From contig JACQZO010000002.1 of assembly GCA_016207805.1 (NCBI GenBank), forward strand, positions 1 to 64,000: a stretch of 64,000 nt of DNA. Direction: 5' to 3'. Of this stretch, positions 56,270-64,000 are shown in pieces (the stretch's first letter is position 1; the number at the start of each line of letters is the position of its first letter). The notes under the pieces were generated by a model. That model had not been told where the DNA came from. It made no database searches and saw only the letters and a program-made list of their open reading frames with translations. The position numbers and the translations under genes were made by a program. This DNA is from Candidatus Abawacabacteria bacterium. GTDB lineage: Bacteria > Patescibacteriota > Gracilibacteria > RBG-16-42-10.

Positions 56270-57220
56270 CTATTCTAATACTTTGTTTTCGATGGCCTGA
56301 TCCAAAAGTGCTGATGGTAAAGGACTATGCTGGGAGGGGATAGCTACAGGAACATTTTCGTTAATATGATTCATTTCAATCCTCAATTGTATGACCATCT
56401 TTTGGGCGGCATCATTGGGTGATTGGATTTGTAAAGTGCCATCAATTTTTCTTAAATAATGACTATTTTTCCCAATATATAGTCTGCCTTCAAATGTACT
56501 AGAAGTAATTAGCCGAGAAAGTAGAGGGTCCGCTGGTACCCGAGCTAAAAAAGCAGCGATGCCTTCTTGGTCCAGGCTTACTGTTAATTGATGAGCAACC
56601 TCCTCGCTCATCTGTACCTCTTGGGCTTCTTGTACACGGAAGTATTTGCTGCCAACTACTTGTTCTTTTGGCAGGCCTTTGAAGTTATCAATAGTAGCAA
56701 TAATACTATTGTACCAACTTAATTGAGGAATACTTTGAATATTCTCTGGTAAAGAAAACCATTGATCAAGCCATTGTTCCACTATTGTGTCCAGTAGATG
56801 GCCATCAGTACCAGAAAAATGAACAGTATTTAATTTGATGAATTTAGTGCGATTCGCATCTTTCGCTGAGGTAATATTAAGTATCCCTTGAGTAGATGAG
56901 GCAGAATCATCGTCTGTTACTGCTAAAGTAATATGCATATCAGCGATGCTCTGAGCTGGTTGATCCCGCCAATTTTCCCGGATAGTTGCAGTCCAATGAT
57001 CACTTGCTCGTGTGTTTCTATGTAAGTACAGATCAAAATTTTCTACCAGGGAGCCACTGTGAACATTGTATAAGGTATTGATAGCCTGACTAATAATTTC
57101 TTGTGCGCTTGGTGCCGGCGGTACCGGATTTGTTGTGCTCTCAATTCCTTGAAAAAAAGTGCAGCCGGAAAGAGCGAAAATAGATAAACTAGCAAGCAGG
57201 TGAGAAGCGTGAGTGTTCAT
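56270..57220 (-). CDS. Lipoprotein of unknown function
   Basis: 316 residues from the ATG at 57220. That start is fixed by an ATGA overlap with the upstream stop and by the signal peptide MNTHASHLLASLSIFALSGC with lipobox LSGC; the longer frame would bury the signal. The mature part has alternating strands (SLVENFDLYLHR, HWTATIRENWRDQP, FEGRLYIGKNSHYLRKIDG), which resembles a LolA/LppX-like beta-sheet lipid-binding fold, though only loosely. It is the last gene of a three-gene coupled set with the bPH2 protein and a small membrane protein. Function is unknown. Confidence 0.75.
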   Translation of the reverse strand: MNTHASHLLASLSIFALSGCTFFQGIESTTNPVPPAPSAQEIISQAINTLYNVHSGSLVENFDLYLHRNTRASDHWTATIRENWRDQPAQSIADMHITLAVTDDDSASSTQGILNITSAKDANRTKFIKLNTVHFSGTDGHLLDTIVEQWLDQWFSLPENIQSIPQLSWYNSIIATIDNFKGLPKEQVVGSKYFRVQEAQEVQMSEEVAHQLTVSLDQEGIAAFLARVPADPLLSRLITSSTFEGRLYIGKNSHYLRKIDGTLQIQSPNDAAQKMVIQLRIEMNHINENVPVAIPSQHSPLPSALLDQAIENKVLE

Positions 57221-57825
57221 AATTTGGGGGCGCGAAAGTTTTTGCCTTTCCAAATGGGGCGCGGAATAAATTCAGGAAACTCAACTGTTCCTCCTTTAGC
57301 CTTAACTGTATCAATCGTTCGAACTAGTTTAGTGATATAGTGATGTAAGTCTCGAGGGTTGGGAATGTATTTTACAATAAATTGCCCGCCACCAATTACT
57401 TGTAATTTACCATAATTAAATATGCCTTGGAAAAAATTTTCATAGCTAAAAGATGTGTCTTTGATACCTTCCAACTTAAGTTCCCGAGTATAATTAAAAA
57501 AGAAACCTTTAGGCACAATTTTAACTAAACGTGAATCAGTAATAATACAAACTGAACGATACCACAGGGACCAAGCGGCCATAATGGTGGTAATAACTGC
57601 CAAAAATAGCAAGGAAAAGAATAAACCTTGGATATAACCATTAAAAGGTAAATTGAACATCCGGATAATTAAATATCCCAGAAAGCCTAGAATAGTGGCT
57701 GCTCCTAGATAAACAAATAATTGTTCGAGTATTCTTCCCAAAAGACGTAGGGGATGTCGATGTGAATAGAAAAGAATTTTTTCATCGCGCCCTTGGCCGG
57801 CAAAGTGATATTGATTATAGCTCAT
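57217..57825 (-). CDS. Membrane protein with bacterial PH (bPH2-type) domain
   Basis: 202 residues from MSYNQYHFAG. That start overlaps the upstream stop as ATGA, so I rejected a start 20 residues earlier. ILFYSHRHPLRLLGRIL is followed by two membrane segments (FVYLGAATILGFLGYLIIRM, GLFFSLLFLAVITTIMAAWS). A bPH2-like domain comes next (VCIITDSRLVKIVPKGFFFN, LEGIKDTSFSYENFFQGIFN, YGKLQVIGGG). bPH2 proteins are membrane proteins of poorly known role, sometimes linked to envelope stress. Both neighbours are translationally coupled to it. Confidence 0.8.
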   Translation of the reverse strand: MSYNQYHFAGQGRDEKILFYSHRHPLRLLGRILEQLFVYLGAATILGFLGYLIIRMFNLPFNGYIQGLFFSLLFLAVITTIMAAWSLWYRSVCIITDSRLVKIVPKGFFFNYTRELKLEGIKDTSFSYENFFQGIFNYGKLQVIGGGQFIVKYIPNPRDLHHYITKLVRTIDTVKAKGGTVEFPEFIPRPIWKGKNFRAPKL

Positions 57826-58028
57826 GAAATAGTCGATAAATAGGCAATAAAATTGATCAATGCTGCTATAAATCCCAAAACCCACAAACCGCTAAATACG
57901 ATAATACTAGGAACAGCATGAGGTCCAAGAGCTTTTTGTTTATAGAGTTGCACTGCAGATAGACTATGCACAGCGAATAATACTAAAACAGCCAAGCTAG
58001 ATAAAATGGTGAGAAGGTACATATACAA
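57822..58028 (-). CDS. Small two-TM membrane protein
   Basis: 68 residues with two hydrophobic segments (LTILSSLAVLVLFAVHSLSA and VFSGLWVLGFIAALINFIAY) joined by a short polar loop. The stop codon overlaps the start of the bPH2 gene as ATGA, which strongly supports a real gene. Translation may begin at the second Met (58022). It is divergent from the PfkB kinase gene. No family was recognised. It probably acts with the bPH2 protein in the membrane. Confidence 0.7.
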   Translation of the reverse strand: MYMYLLTILSSLAVLVLFAVHSLSAVQLYKQKALGPHAVPSIIVFSGLWVLGFIAALINFIAYLSTIS

Positions 58029-58076
58029 TCAATTCGTAGGCAGTGTATCAAAACCTACTTAAGTACTGCAAAAGTA

Positions 58077-58085
58077 TGTTAGAAT
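58077..58085 (+). promoter_or_regulatory. Extended -10 promoter of the PfkB kinase gene
   Basis: TGTTAGAAT fits TGnTATAAT with one mismatch, 29 bases before the ATG. The -35 region is poor. Confidence 0.4.
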
Positions 58086-58101
58086 GAAAAGATAACTATT
58101 T

Positions 58102-58107
58102 AAAGGA
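58102..58107 (+). promoter_or_regulatory. Shine-Dalgarno-like site of the PfkB kinase gene
   Basis: AAAGGA lies 7 bases before the ATG. It is one of very few Shine-Dalgarno-like sites in the window, which makes it notable. Confidence 0.6.
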
Positions 58108-58114
58108 TCGCGAA

Positions 58115-59005
58115 ATGAAAACAATATTAGGTTTGGGAAATGCCACTATGGACTATTTGCAGGTAATAGAAACTTTCCCTAGGCCCAATACGAAATCTCA
58201 GTCTAAACATGCTGAATTACAAGGAGGGGGATCCGCTATGAATGCTCTAGTGATGCTAGCCCGTCTGGGCAATACCTGCTTGGCGTATTCAGCTGTTGGC
58301 GCTGATCCTATTGGAGAAATGATTGTCAAAGAGTTAAACGCCTATGAGGTACAAACTAATTTCATTCAAACAATTTCTCAAGTTCCATCGTCACTATCCT
58401 CAATATTAGTGACAGCATCAGGTCAGAGAACTATTATTGGCAATTATCAGTTAGAAGGTCGACTCTTTTCGGGAAATATTGACGCCATTCCTTGGTCTAC
58501 AATTGATTTGATCCATTTAGATGGACATCATATTAATGCTGCCCTAATTCTAGGCCAAGCGGCACAAAAAAAGAAAGTATTAGTATCTTTGGATGGGGGA
58601 CATTGTACCCCTGGTATAGAAAAGCTCTTACCATATATTGATATACTGATTACTTCAGCAGAGTTTCCAGGAAAGTTAAGAATACAGTCGTTATCCGCGT
58701 TCAAAAAACTTGCGCCTAAAGCCAAGGTGATAATCTCTACTGAAGGCGAAAAAGGTGTGAAATTACTAATGCCGGATGCCACCCTTCGTTCTTTTCCCGC
58801 TTTCCCTTGCAAAGTAACTGATACTACGGGAGCGGGAGATGTGTTCCATGGAGCCTTTCTTCACCACTATTTGCATAATGGGAATGTTGAAGATGCTATT
58901 CTATTTGGTCAAGCGGCCGCATGCTTAAAGTTGCAGCATTTGGGAGCGAGAAAGGGTATGCCCACAGAACAGATGATCAGAGCATTTTTACGGCAAAAGA
59001 ATTAA
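58115..59005 (+). CDS. PfkB/ribokinase-family carbohydrate or nucleoside kinase
   Basis: 296 residues. PfkB signatures are GGGSAMNALVMLARLG (substrate-binding N-terminal motif) and DTTGAGDVFHGAF (catalytic Asp and anion hole). DGGHCTPGIEKLLPYIDILI and VIISTEGEKGVKLL fit the Rossmann-like core. It phosphorylates a sugar or nucleoside with ATP; the substrate cannot be read. It has its own promoter and a Shine-Dalgarno. The final TAA shares the palindrome TTAA with the stop of convergent mnmA. Confidence 0.87.
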   Translation: MKTILGLGNATMDYLQVIETFPRPNTKSQSKHAELQGGGSAMNALVMLARLGNTCLAYSAVGADPIGEMIVKELNAYEVQTNFIQTISQVPSSLSSILVTASGQRTIIGNYQLEGRLFSGNIDAIPWSTIDLIHLDGHHINAALILGQAAQKKKVLVSLDGGHCTPGIEKLLPYIDILITSAEFPGKLRIQSLSAFKKLAPKAKVIISTEGEKGVKLLMPDATLRSFPAFPCKVTDTTGAGDVFHGAFLHHYLHNGNVEDAILFGQAAACLKLQHLGARKGMPTEQMIRAFLRQKN

Positions 59006-60072
59006 AGTGCTTGTTCTATAGTAGCTGCGCCTAAACACTCATCGTCTCGATAAAAAGCAATAGTTTGGCCTGGTGTAATTGCTCTCTGGGCAATGGCAAA
59101 GTGTATCTCGCCATTTCGCATAATGGTACATGCTTGATCTGGTTGGCGATAACGGACTTTTGCTGAACAAGGAAGTGGCAATGCCGGAGTTTGATTAATC
59201 CAATGGAAGTCGCTTGCCCTTAATGAATTACTAAAAAGCGCTGGATTATCTTTTCCTTGGGCGACAGTGATAGTGTTTTGGGTTGTATCAATATTGACCA
59301 CAAACCACGGCTCGGACGATGATGAGTGATTTTGGATAGTAAATCCATGTCTTTGACCAATAGTATATGTATGGGCGCCGTCGTGTTTGCCAATAGGTTT
59401 TCCTGCTAGATCGAGTACCGAACCTGTTTGTGCCGGCAAGCGATAATACAAAAAGTCTTTCAAATCTACTTTTCCAATGAAGCAGATACCTTGGCTATCT
59501 TTTTTTTGAGCTGTACTTAGGCCAAATTGTTCTGCTAGGGCACGCACTTCTTCTTTAGTCATCTCTCCTAGAGGGAAAAGTGAATGGCTTAACTGTTCTT
59601 GTGTCAGTCGGCATAGAAAATAACTTTGGTCTTTTTTGGTATCTTTGCCTTTAAGGAGATGAAATGTTCCTTCACCATCTTCACATACACGTGCATAGTG
59701 TCCAGTGGCCATCTTTTCTGCACCTAATTTAGCTGCTTCTTGCCACATCAAATCAAACTTCATGAAACGATTACACAGAATATCGGGGTTGGGTGTTCTA
59801 CCAGCAGCATATTCTTGATAGAAATATTCAAGAACATGCTGGCGGTATTGAGCTTCGCAATCAATTGTTTTAAAGGGGATGTCCAATTGTGCTGCTACAG
59901 TTAATGCGTCTCGACGATCTTGTATCCATGTACAGGTGCTATTTTTCTCCTCTTCAGGGCTCGACCAATTTTTCATAAAAATACCGAATACCAAATCAGG
60001 ATTTTTTTGTTTAATTAATGCTGCAGTAACTGATGAATCTACTCCCCCTGACATTGCTACGGCAATTTTCAT
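59002..60072 (-). CDS. mnmA: tRNA-specific 2-thiouridylase MnmA
   Basis: 356 residues from MKIAVAMSGGVDSSVTAAL, the usual MnmA start; the longer frame adds 30 residues before the PP-loop and was rejected. PP-loop SGGVDSS (residues 8-14), catalytic cysteines C100 (NPDILCN) and C197 (SQGICFIGK), and GHYARV and GQRHGF match the family. It adds sulfur to U34 of Lys, Glu and Gln tRNAs. The gene stands alone on the minus strand. Confidence 0.96.
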   Translation of the reverse strand: MKIAVAMSGGVDSSVTAALIKQKNPDLVFGIFMKNWSSPEEEKNSTCTWIQDRRDALTVAAQLDIPFKTIDCEAQYRQHVLEYFYQEYAAGRTPNPDILCNRFMKFDLMWQEAAKLGAEKMATGHYARVCEDGEGTFHLLKGKDTKKDQSYFLCRLTQEQLSHSLFPLGEMTKEEVRALAEQFGLSTAQKKDSQGICFIGKVDLKDFLYYRLPAQTGSVLDLAGKPIGKHDGAHTYTIGQRHGFTIQNHSSSSEPWFVVNIDTTQNTITVAQGKDNPALFSNSLRASDFHWINQTPALPLPCSAKVRYRQPDQACTIMRNGEIHFAIAQRAITPGQTIAFYRDDECLGAATIEQAL

Positions 60073-60166
60073 AAATACAATGCTAAGCTGAATAATAGTA
60101 AAACGTAGTAATTGGCAATGTTTTTCGCTAAAGACAATACAATCTGAGGGCAAAGAAAACAAATTC

Positions 60167-60175
60167 TGATATAAT
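60167..60175 (+). promoter_or_regulatory. Extended -10 promoter of the cohesin protein gene
   Basis: TGATATAAT is a perfect TGnTATAAT, 46 bases before the ATG at 60221. The -35 is weak, as expected for this promoter class. Confidence 0.6.
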
Positions 60176-60220
60176 AGTAGGAATACTCAAAGTATAACAA
60201 ATACTAATAACCATATTTTT

Positions 60221-61441
60221 ATGTTAAGTGCTCAAGCATTTTCTTCTCAAAAAAGTTTCGTAATGTATAAAATAGCTGCGTTACTGACTGCAGGTATTAC
60301 TGCTGTTGCGGTAATGATACCTTCTAGCGCTGCTGCCCAAACAGTAAATCCTGATGCCAAGGCCAAATTAATCCTTTCTCCAGAAAGTGGATCTTATGCA
60401 GTTGGAGCAATTATTCCTATTCAAGTATTACTTGATACGCAAGGCTTATCTGTAAGCCAAGTTGATTTTAGATTAAAATATGATCCTACTCTACTGGAGG
60501 TACAAGATGGTGACCTTGAACGAGCGGGCACACAAATAAAAGATGGTGATTTGTTTGAAGTACTATTGTCGACTTCACCAGTAGATGCTCGTGCTGGTAC
60601 TATCCAATATTCAAAAATCGCTCTTAGTGAAGAAAAGTATTACAAAACTAGTGGTCAACCAGGAAAATTAGTGCTGATTAACTTTAAGGCACTAAAGGTT
60701 GGTACTCCCACAGTCCGTTTTGAGACTACTGGCACTGCAGGCATTCAATTAACCAAAATCTATCGTTCAAGTGATGATGCTCAAGTCTTGGGTGAGGTAA
60801 CCAATGGAGAATATATTATTAGAGCAGCTACTGCTAGCGCTAGTCCTACGGCAACAGCAACCGTTCAGCCAACAAGCAGTCCTACCGCTACCACAACACC
60901 AACACCATTACCATCACCAACTCAAGCTCCTTCAGCCGCACCGGTAGCCAAGCCTGTTATTAGTATGACTATAGATAAAACTATGCTGAAAGCTGATGGT
61001 AAAGATAAAGCGCAAGTGAAGGTGTCACTTAAAGATAAACAGGGCTTGGCTGTAGCTAATACCAAACTACAACTATCTTTGATTGGTAATGCTACCATTA
61101 CTCCAGTAAGCCTTTCCACAGATGCTCAGGGGCAAGCAGTGGCTACTCTGACAGCAGGCACACAGGCTGGATCCATTAGCATCATTGCTAGGTTGGAATC
61201 AGATGCGTCGGTATCTACTACATCTCAAGTTACTACTATACTTGCATCAGCATCTTCACCTTCTGCTACCGCCACCCCCACCCCCACGACTCGTTCTACT
61301 GCTACACCAAAGCCAATTCCTGCGCCTAACACTCTCAATCAAGTTGGTCCAGCAGCATCATTGTCCTTGGCAGTCGCTCTAGCTTTGATCAGTTCTTTAT
61401 ATCTAGGACTACGTCGCCAGACTAGCGTAGTGAAAAAATAA
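60221..61441 (+). CDS. Cohesin-domain surface protein with Big-type Ig domain and C-terminal anchor
   Basis: 406 residues. A signal peptide ends near SSAAAQ; Met15 (MYKIAALLTAG) is an alternative start. A cohesin domain spans about 46-205: LILSPESGSYAVGAIIPIQV, LSVSQVDFRLKYDPTLLEVQ and GKLVLINFKALKVGTPTVRF. A Ser/Thr/Pro linker, a Big_1/invasin-like Ig domain (LKADGKDKAQVKVSLKDKQG to TDAQGQAVATLTAGTQAGS) and a second linker follow. The C-terminal segment (NTLNQVGPAASLSLAVALAL, then LRRQTSVVKK) has the tripartite layout of a sorting signal but lacks a standard LPxTG. Cohesins bind dockerin modules. A calcium loop like that of dockerins lies in the amidase at 11.1 kb. Confidence 0.85.
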   Translation: MLSAQAFSSQKSFVMYKIAALLTAGITAVAVMIPSSAAAQTVNPDAKAKLILSPESGSYAVGAIIPIQVLLDTQGLSVSQVDFRLKYDPTLLEVQDGDLERAGTQIKDGDLFEVLLSTSPVDARAGTIQYSKIALSEEKYYKTSGQPGKLVLINFKALKVGTPTVRFETTGTAGIQLTKIYRSSDDAQVLGEVTNGEYIIRAATASASPTATATVQPTSSPTATTTPTPLPSPTQAPSAAPVAKPVISMTIDKTMLKADGKDKAQVKVSLKDKQGLAVANTKLQLSLIGNATITPVSLSTDAQGQAVATLTAGTQAGSISIIARLESDASVSTTSQVTTILASASSPSATATPTPTTRSTATPKPIPAPNTLNQVGPAASLSLAVALALISSLYLGLRRQTSVVKK

Positions 61442-61471
61442 TCAGAGACACACAATTAAAAATCAAGTTAC

Positions 61472-61510
61472 AACTCTTGAGACGGTATAGCAAGGCCGCT
61501 CTCAAGAGTT
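61472..61510 (+). terminator. Terminator after the cohesin gene
   Basis: AACTCTTGAGA pairs with TCTCAAGAGTT around a 17-base loop that has its own CGG/CCG pair. A short ATATTTT tail follows, so termination may be moderate. Confidence 0.65.
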
Positions 61511-61563
61511 ATATTTTGCATTGTATTCTGCTTCCTTTATAATCCTTTTGCTTCCTCTTTATT

Positions 61564-62907
61564 ATGTCTAGGATACTATTTTTTATTGGGTCTGCTTGTG
61601 TGGTGGCTGGTATCGCTTATGGTGCTAGCCAATATTGGGTTACTGAGCCAGTGGTTGAAACTCCACAAGCAACTGTGTCATCTGTGCCTGCTTCATTAGA
61701 TGAGTTGCCTGAAGTAAAGCCAACAGTAGCGGTAAAGGCAGTTTCGAGTACACCTACTCCAGTAAAAAGACCACCGGAAAAGTTAGTGATATTGGCTGAA
61801 AGTTCTACACCTGGAAAGGACAGTAAAGATCCTTACATTAAACAAGGAAAAAACTTTATTTCCCTAGCTAAATTCCCAGAGGCACAAAATGCCTTTAAGC
61901 AAGCGGATCAAAATGATCCAGTAGCTCTCTATTACAACGGTTTGATGGCTACTTATTTTGGCGATCGTAGCCAAACTGAAAATGCCTTTAATGCCATAAA
62001 GTCATTGCCAAATGTTGATGCGAAAATAAATGCCAACATTCAAAAGATTACTGATACCTATGCTCTATTCGATACATACCAAGATGCCCGATCCGAATTC
62101 TTAGCAACTTTATTGGCTAAGCAATTATTAGTAATTGGAGAAGTGGACTTGGCTATTGGTAAATTGGAATATGTTCAGAACAAAGTAGCTGACTATACAG
62201 ATATCAATACTTTACTAGGTGCTGCTTATCTGATTAAGGGTAACTATGAGAAAGCAGTTAATATATTATCTAAAGCTTTACCTAATGATCGACCAGAAGT
62301 CTATTATTGGCTGGGTGTGGCTCATCTCTACCAGCAGAATTTCAATAAAGCAATTGGTGCTTTTCAGCTCTCTTTGAATAAAGGTTATCGGCCGACATTC
62401 AAACCACATGAAAAAATGGGGGATGCCTATTTAACTATGAATAATTTTGAGCAAGCGGTGACTGAATATAAAACGGCGTTTGATAGCCTGGAAGGTTCTC
62501 AGTATATTGATTTATATATTCGACCAGTGTGGATACTAATTGATAAATTGGCACGTCCCGAAGAGGCCTTACTCGTTGCCAATCAGGCCATAAGCCGACT
62601 CCCTCAAAATGCAATGGCGCACAATCTAGTTGGTTGGGCCCAATTAGCTTTAGGCAACTTCACTGAAGCAAAATTAGCCTTAGAAAAGTCTATTTCACTG
62701 GATATAACTTTAGCTGCCACTTACTTAAATTTGGGTAATTACTACCGCAGCCAAAATGATTTGATCCAAGCAAAAGTAAATTATGAAAAGGCTGTTTCAT
62801 ATGACAAACAAGGCTCTATCGCTAGAGCAGCTCGAGCAAATCTACAAAGTTTAGTAACTCAGGTTCCTGAAGGCAGTACTGGTGCTGTTTTTAATCCCAT
62901 ACCTTAA
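61564..62907 (+). CDS. Membrane-anchored TPR protein
   Basis: 447 residues. One N-terminal membrane segment (ILFFIGSACVVAGIAYGASQ) and a Pro/Val linker (to about residue 85) precede at least six TPR-type units: KFPEAQNAFKQADQNDP, IKGNYEKAVNILSKALPNDR, YQQNFNKAIGAFQLSLNKG, TMNNFEQAVTEYKTAFDSLE, LGNFTEAKLALEKSISLDIT and SQNDLIQAKVNYEKAVSYDK. TPRs scaffold protein complexes, here outside the membrane. rsmA follows after 2 bases, so the two are co-transcribed. Confidence 0.85.
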   Translation: MSRILFFIGSACVVAGIAYGASQYWVTEPVVETPQATVSSVPASLDELPEVKPTVAVKAVSSTPTPVKRPPEKLVILAESSTPGKDSKDPYIKQGKNFISLAKFPEAQNAFKQADQNDPVALYYNGLMATYFGDRSQTENAFNAIKSLPNVDAKINANIQKITDTYALFDTYQDARSEFLATLLAKQLLVIGEVDLAIGKLEYVQNKVADYTDINTLLGAAYLIKGNYEKAVNILSKALPNDRPEVYYWLGVAHLYQQNFNKAIGAFQLSLNKGYRPTFKPHEKMGDAYLTMNNFEQAVTEYKTAFDSLEGSQYIDLYIRPVWILIDKLARPEEALLVANQAISRLPQNAMAHNLVGWAQLALGNFTEAKLALEKSISLDITLAATYLNLGNYYRSQNDLIQAKVNYEKAVSYDKQGSIARAARANLQSLVTQVPEGSTGAVFNPIP

Positions 62908-62909
62908 AC

Positions 62910-63722
62910 ATGTCGGTCATAGCAAAAAAGTATCTCGGCCAACATTTTTTACATGATCGTAAAGTATTGACGGATATCGTGAAAGCCGGACAAATCGAGC
63001 CCGAAGATATAGTATTAGAGATTGGAGCTGGACAGGGCATTCTCACAGAAGAATTGGTAAAGCTGGCAAAGCAAGTGATTGCATATGAAATTGATAATGA
63101 ATGTTTTCCCATATTAGATCAGTTGGCAAAAATACATGCGAATCTAACTATAGAAAAGCAATCGGTACTTGATGCCAAGCCACCATTGGGGCCATATAAA
63201 GTGATTGCCAATATTCCGTATTATCTTACTGGTACTATTCTCCGTTTGTTTCTTCATATATTTAATCATCAACCAAAACTTTTAGTATTATTGATTCAAA
63301 AAGAGGTTGCAGCCAAAATAATTAGCTCAGAAAGTTCTTTATTGTCTTTAGCGGTGCAAGTATTTGGTAAGGCAACTATTGTGCGCCAGGTAGGCAAAGG
63401 GGCGTTCACACCGCCTCCTCAAGTTGAATCCGCAGTGATTCGGATTGTTCAACATATGTCTCCAGTCCTTACTGTCGATACTGATTCATTTTTCCGATTT
63501 TTACGTCCCTGTTTCCAGGGTAGCAGAAAGCAGGTGCAGGCTACTATTCGCCAACAAGTAGGCTTGTCTCGTGAGCAGGTCATCGATATGCTGCAGGGGC
63601 TCAATATTGATCCCCGTATTCGTCCCAGCAAATTAAACTTAGCCACATGGGAAAAGATAGTACAAACATTCCTGCCATATACCAATTGGCAAATTACAAC
63701 TTCACCATCCCCGAAGAGTTGA
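62910..63722 (+). CDS. rsmA: 16S rRNA A1518/A1519 dimethyltransferase (RsmA/KsgA)
   Basis: 270 residues. KKYLGQHFLHDRKVLTDIV, the SAM-binding VLEIGAGQGILTEEL, and catalytic NIPYYLTGTIL (NIPY) are all present, with QKEVAAKI and FTPPPQVESAVIRI. It dimethylates two adenines near the 3' end of 16S rRNA in late 30S assembly. Its last 76 bases overlap the proposed queA start. It ends in TGA. Confidence 0.96.
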   Translation: MSVIAKKYLGQHFLHDRKVLTDIVKAGQIEPEDIVLEIGAGQGILTEELVKLAKQVIAYEIDNECFPILDQLAKIHANLTIEKQSVLDAKPPLGPYKVIANIPYYLTGTILRLFLHIFNHQPKLLVLLIQKEVAAKIISSESSLLSLAVQVFGKATIVRQVGKGAFTPPPQVESAVIRIVQHMSPVLTVDTDSFFRFLRPCFQGSRKQVQATIRQQVGLSREQVIDMLQGLNIDPRIRPSKLNLATWEKIVQTFLPYTNWQITTSPSPKS

Positions 63723-64000
63723 TCGCCAAAGAACCAGTCGAACCCAGAGATCAGGCTAGGTTATTGGTTTATTATCGAAAGACGAAAAAAATACAGCATC
63801 ACTATTTTTATCAGTTACCGGATCTTTTAGGTCCTGAAATTGCGTTGGTTGCAAATACTTCCAAAGTGTTTCTAGCCCGCACTTTTGCTCAAAAAGTAGA
63901 GGGAAATAGCGAAGTGGAAATATTATTTGTTCGTAATCGAGAAGATTCACTATGGGAAACATTAATGCGACCTGGTAGACGAGTTCATCAAGGGCAGCAT
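63647..64000 (+). CDS. queA: tRNA preQ1(34) S-adenosylmethionine ribosyltransferase-isomerase QueA, N-terminal part
   Basis: The frame is open from an ATG inside rsmA to the right edge, 118 residues so far. QueA motifs are YNFTIPEELIAKEPVEPRDQ (positions about 18-37, family pattern Y-x-LP-x-x-LIAQxP...RDxxRLL), IALVANTSKVFLARTFA and LMRPGRRVHQGQ. It makes epoxyqueuosine in the tRNA wobble position. The overlap of 76 bases with rsmA is long; a later start is possible but would cut into the fold. The C-terminal two thirds lie outside the window. Confidence 0.9.
   Translation, partial: MGKDSTNIPAIYQLANYNFTIPEELIAKEPVEPRDQARLLVYYRKTKKIQHHYFYQLPDLLGPEIALVANTSKVFLARTFAQKVEGNSEVEILFVRNREDSLWETLMRPGRRVHQGQH

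Noticed and set aside
60073-60162. 30-residue N-terminal extension of MnmA
   Set aside because: Family members begin at MKIAVAMSGGVDSS; the extension is hydrophobic and lies in a region better read as leader.

Overview
The window looks like a contig from a Patescibacteria (Candidate Phyla Radiation, CPR) genome. AT-rich genes are packed with almost no spacer, and many neighbours overlap. Most start codons lack a Shine-Dalgarno sequence. The window carries a large Cys-rich double zinc-ribbon protein of a type I know mainly from CPR genomes, together with several S-layer-homology (SLH) proteins, a fused SecDF, and PP2C-like/propeller and cohesin envelope proteins. UGA acts as a stop in many genes (ruvC, rlmN, trpS, rsmA and others), so this is not the UGA=Gly code of Gracilibacteria/Absconditabacteria. 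A Peregrinibacteria- or Abawacabacteria-like lineage is my guess. There is no rRNA here to test it.

Layout. 0-5 kb: a tandem array of secreted SLH/Ig-like proteins, one cut by the left edge. 5-10 kb (minus strand): recJ and a 1020-residue SecDF with parvulin-type domains inserted in its SecD half. 10-14 kb: ssb, a sensorless histidine kinase, and a secreted amidase-SpoIID fusion. 14-16.5 kb: gyrA. 16.7-22.6 kb: an Asp-rich putative lipoprotein and a giant beta-helix protein ending in an LPKTG sortase signal. 22.6-24.7 kb: groES-groEL behind a perfect CIRCE operator. 24.8-30.2 kb: a phosphatidyltransferase, an OmpR-type regulator, rny, a DUF192 protein, an ECF sigma factor overlapping a DUF5667-like membrane protein, and ndk. 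30.4-32.1 kb: a second surface protein of myxobacterial flavour. 32.1-36.5 kb: recR-ddl-alr-comM. 36.5-41.2 kb: a metzincin-like protease, a YbaB/EbfC protein, ruvC, a LOG-family protein and a PP2C-like/propeller membrane protein. 41.2-49.1 kb: rlmN, then a minus-strand run manC-recA-trpS-unknown-O-antigen ligase-lgt-SecD-like lipoprotein. 49.3-53.4 kb: a cupin, the CPR Cys-rich protein, a nucleotidyltransferase, a HIT protein and a second OmpR regulator. 53.5-58 kb: clpC behind a CIRCE-like site, and three genes coupled by ATGA overlaps. 58-64 kb: a PfkB kinase, mnmA, a cohesin protein, a TPR protein, rsmA and the start of queA.

Themes. (1) Cell-surface construction: SLH, LPKTG, cohesin and lipoprotein anchoring alongside Lgt, O-antigen ligase, ManC, Alr, Ddl and a peptidoglycan hydrolase fusion. 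(2) Genome maintenance: RecJ, RecR, RuvC, RecA, SSB, GyrA, ComM. (3) Stress control: HrcA/CIRCE operators at both groESL and, in degenerate form, clpC; an ECF sigma factor; two orphan OmpR regulators.

The most unusual items are: a stand-alone lipoprotein that is collinear with the periplasmic part of the SecDF, including part of its parvulin insert; two RskA-like (anti-sigma-K C-terminal type) domains inside an SLH protein; an 18-bp palindrome that fills the spacer of the recA promoter; and an amidase-SpoIID fusion with a calcium-loop-like insertion. No tRNA, rRNA, CRISPR array or insertion sequence was seen, and no gene-free stretch exceeds about 300 bases. All family assignments come from reading motifs by eye, without database searches.
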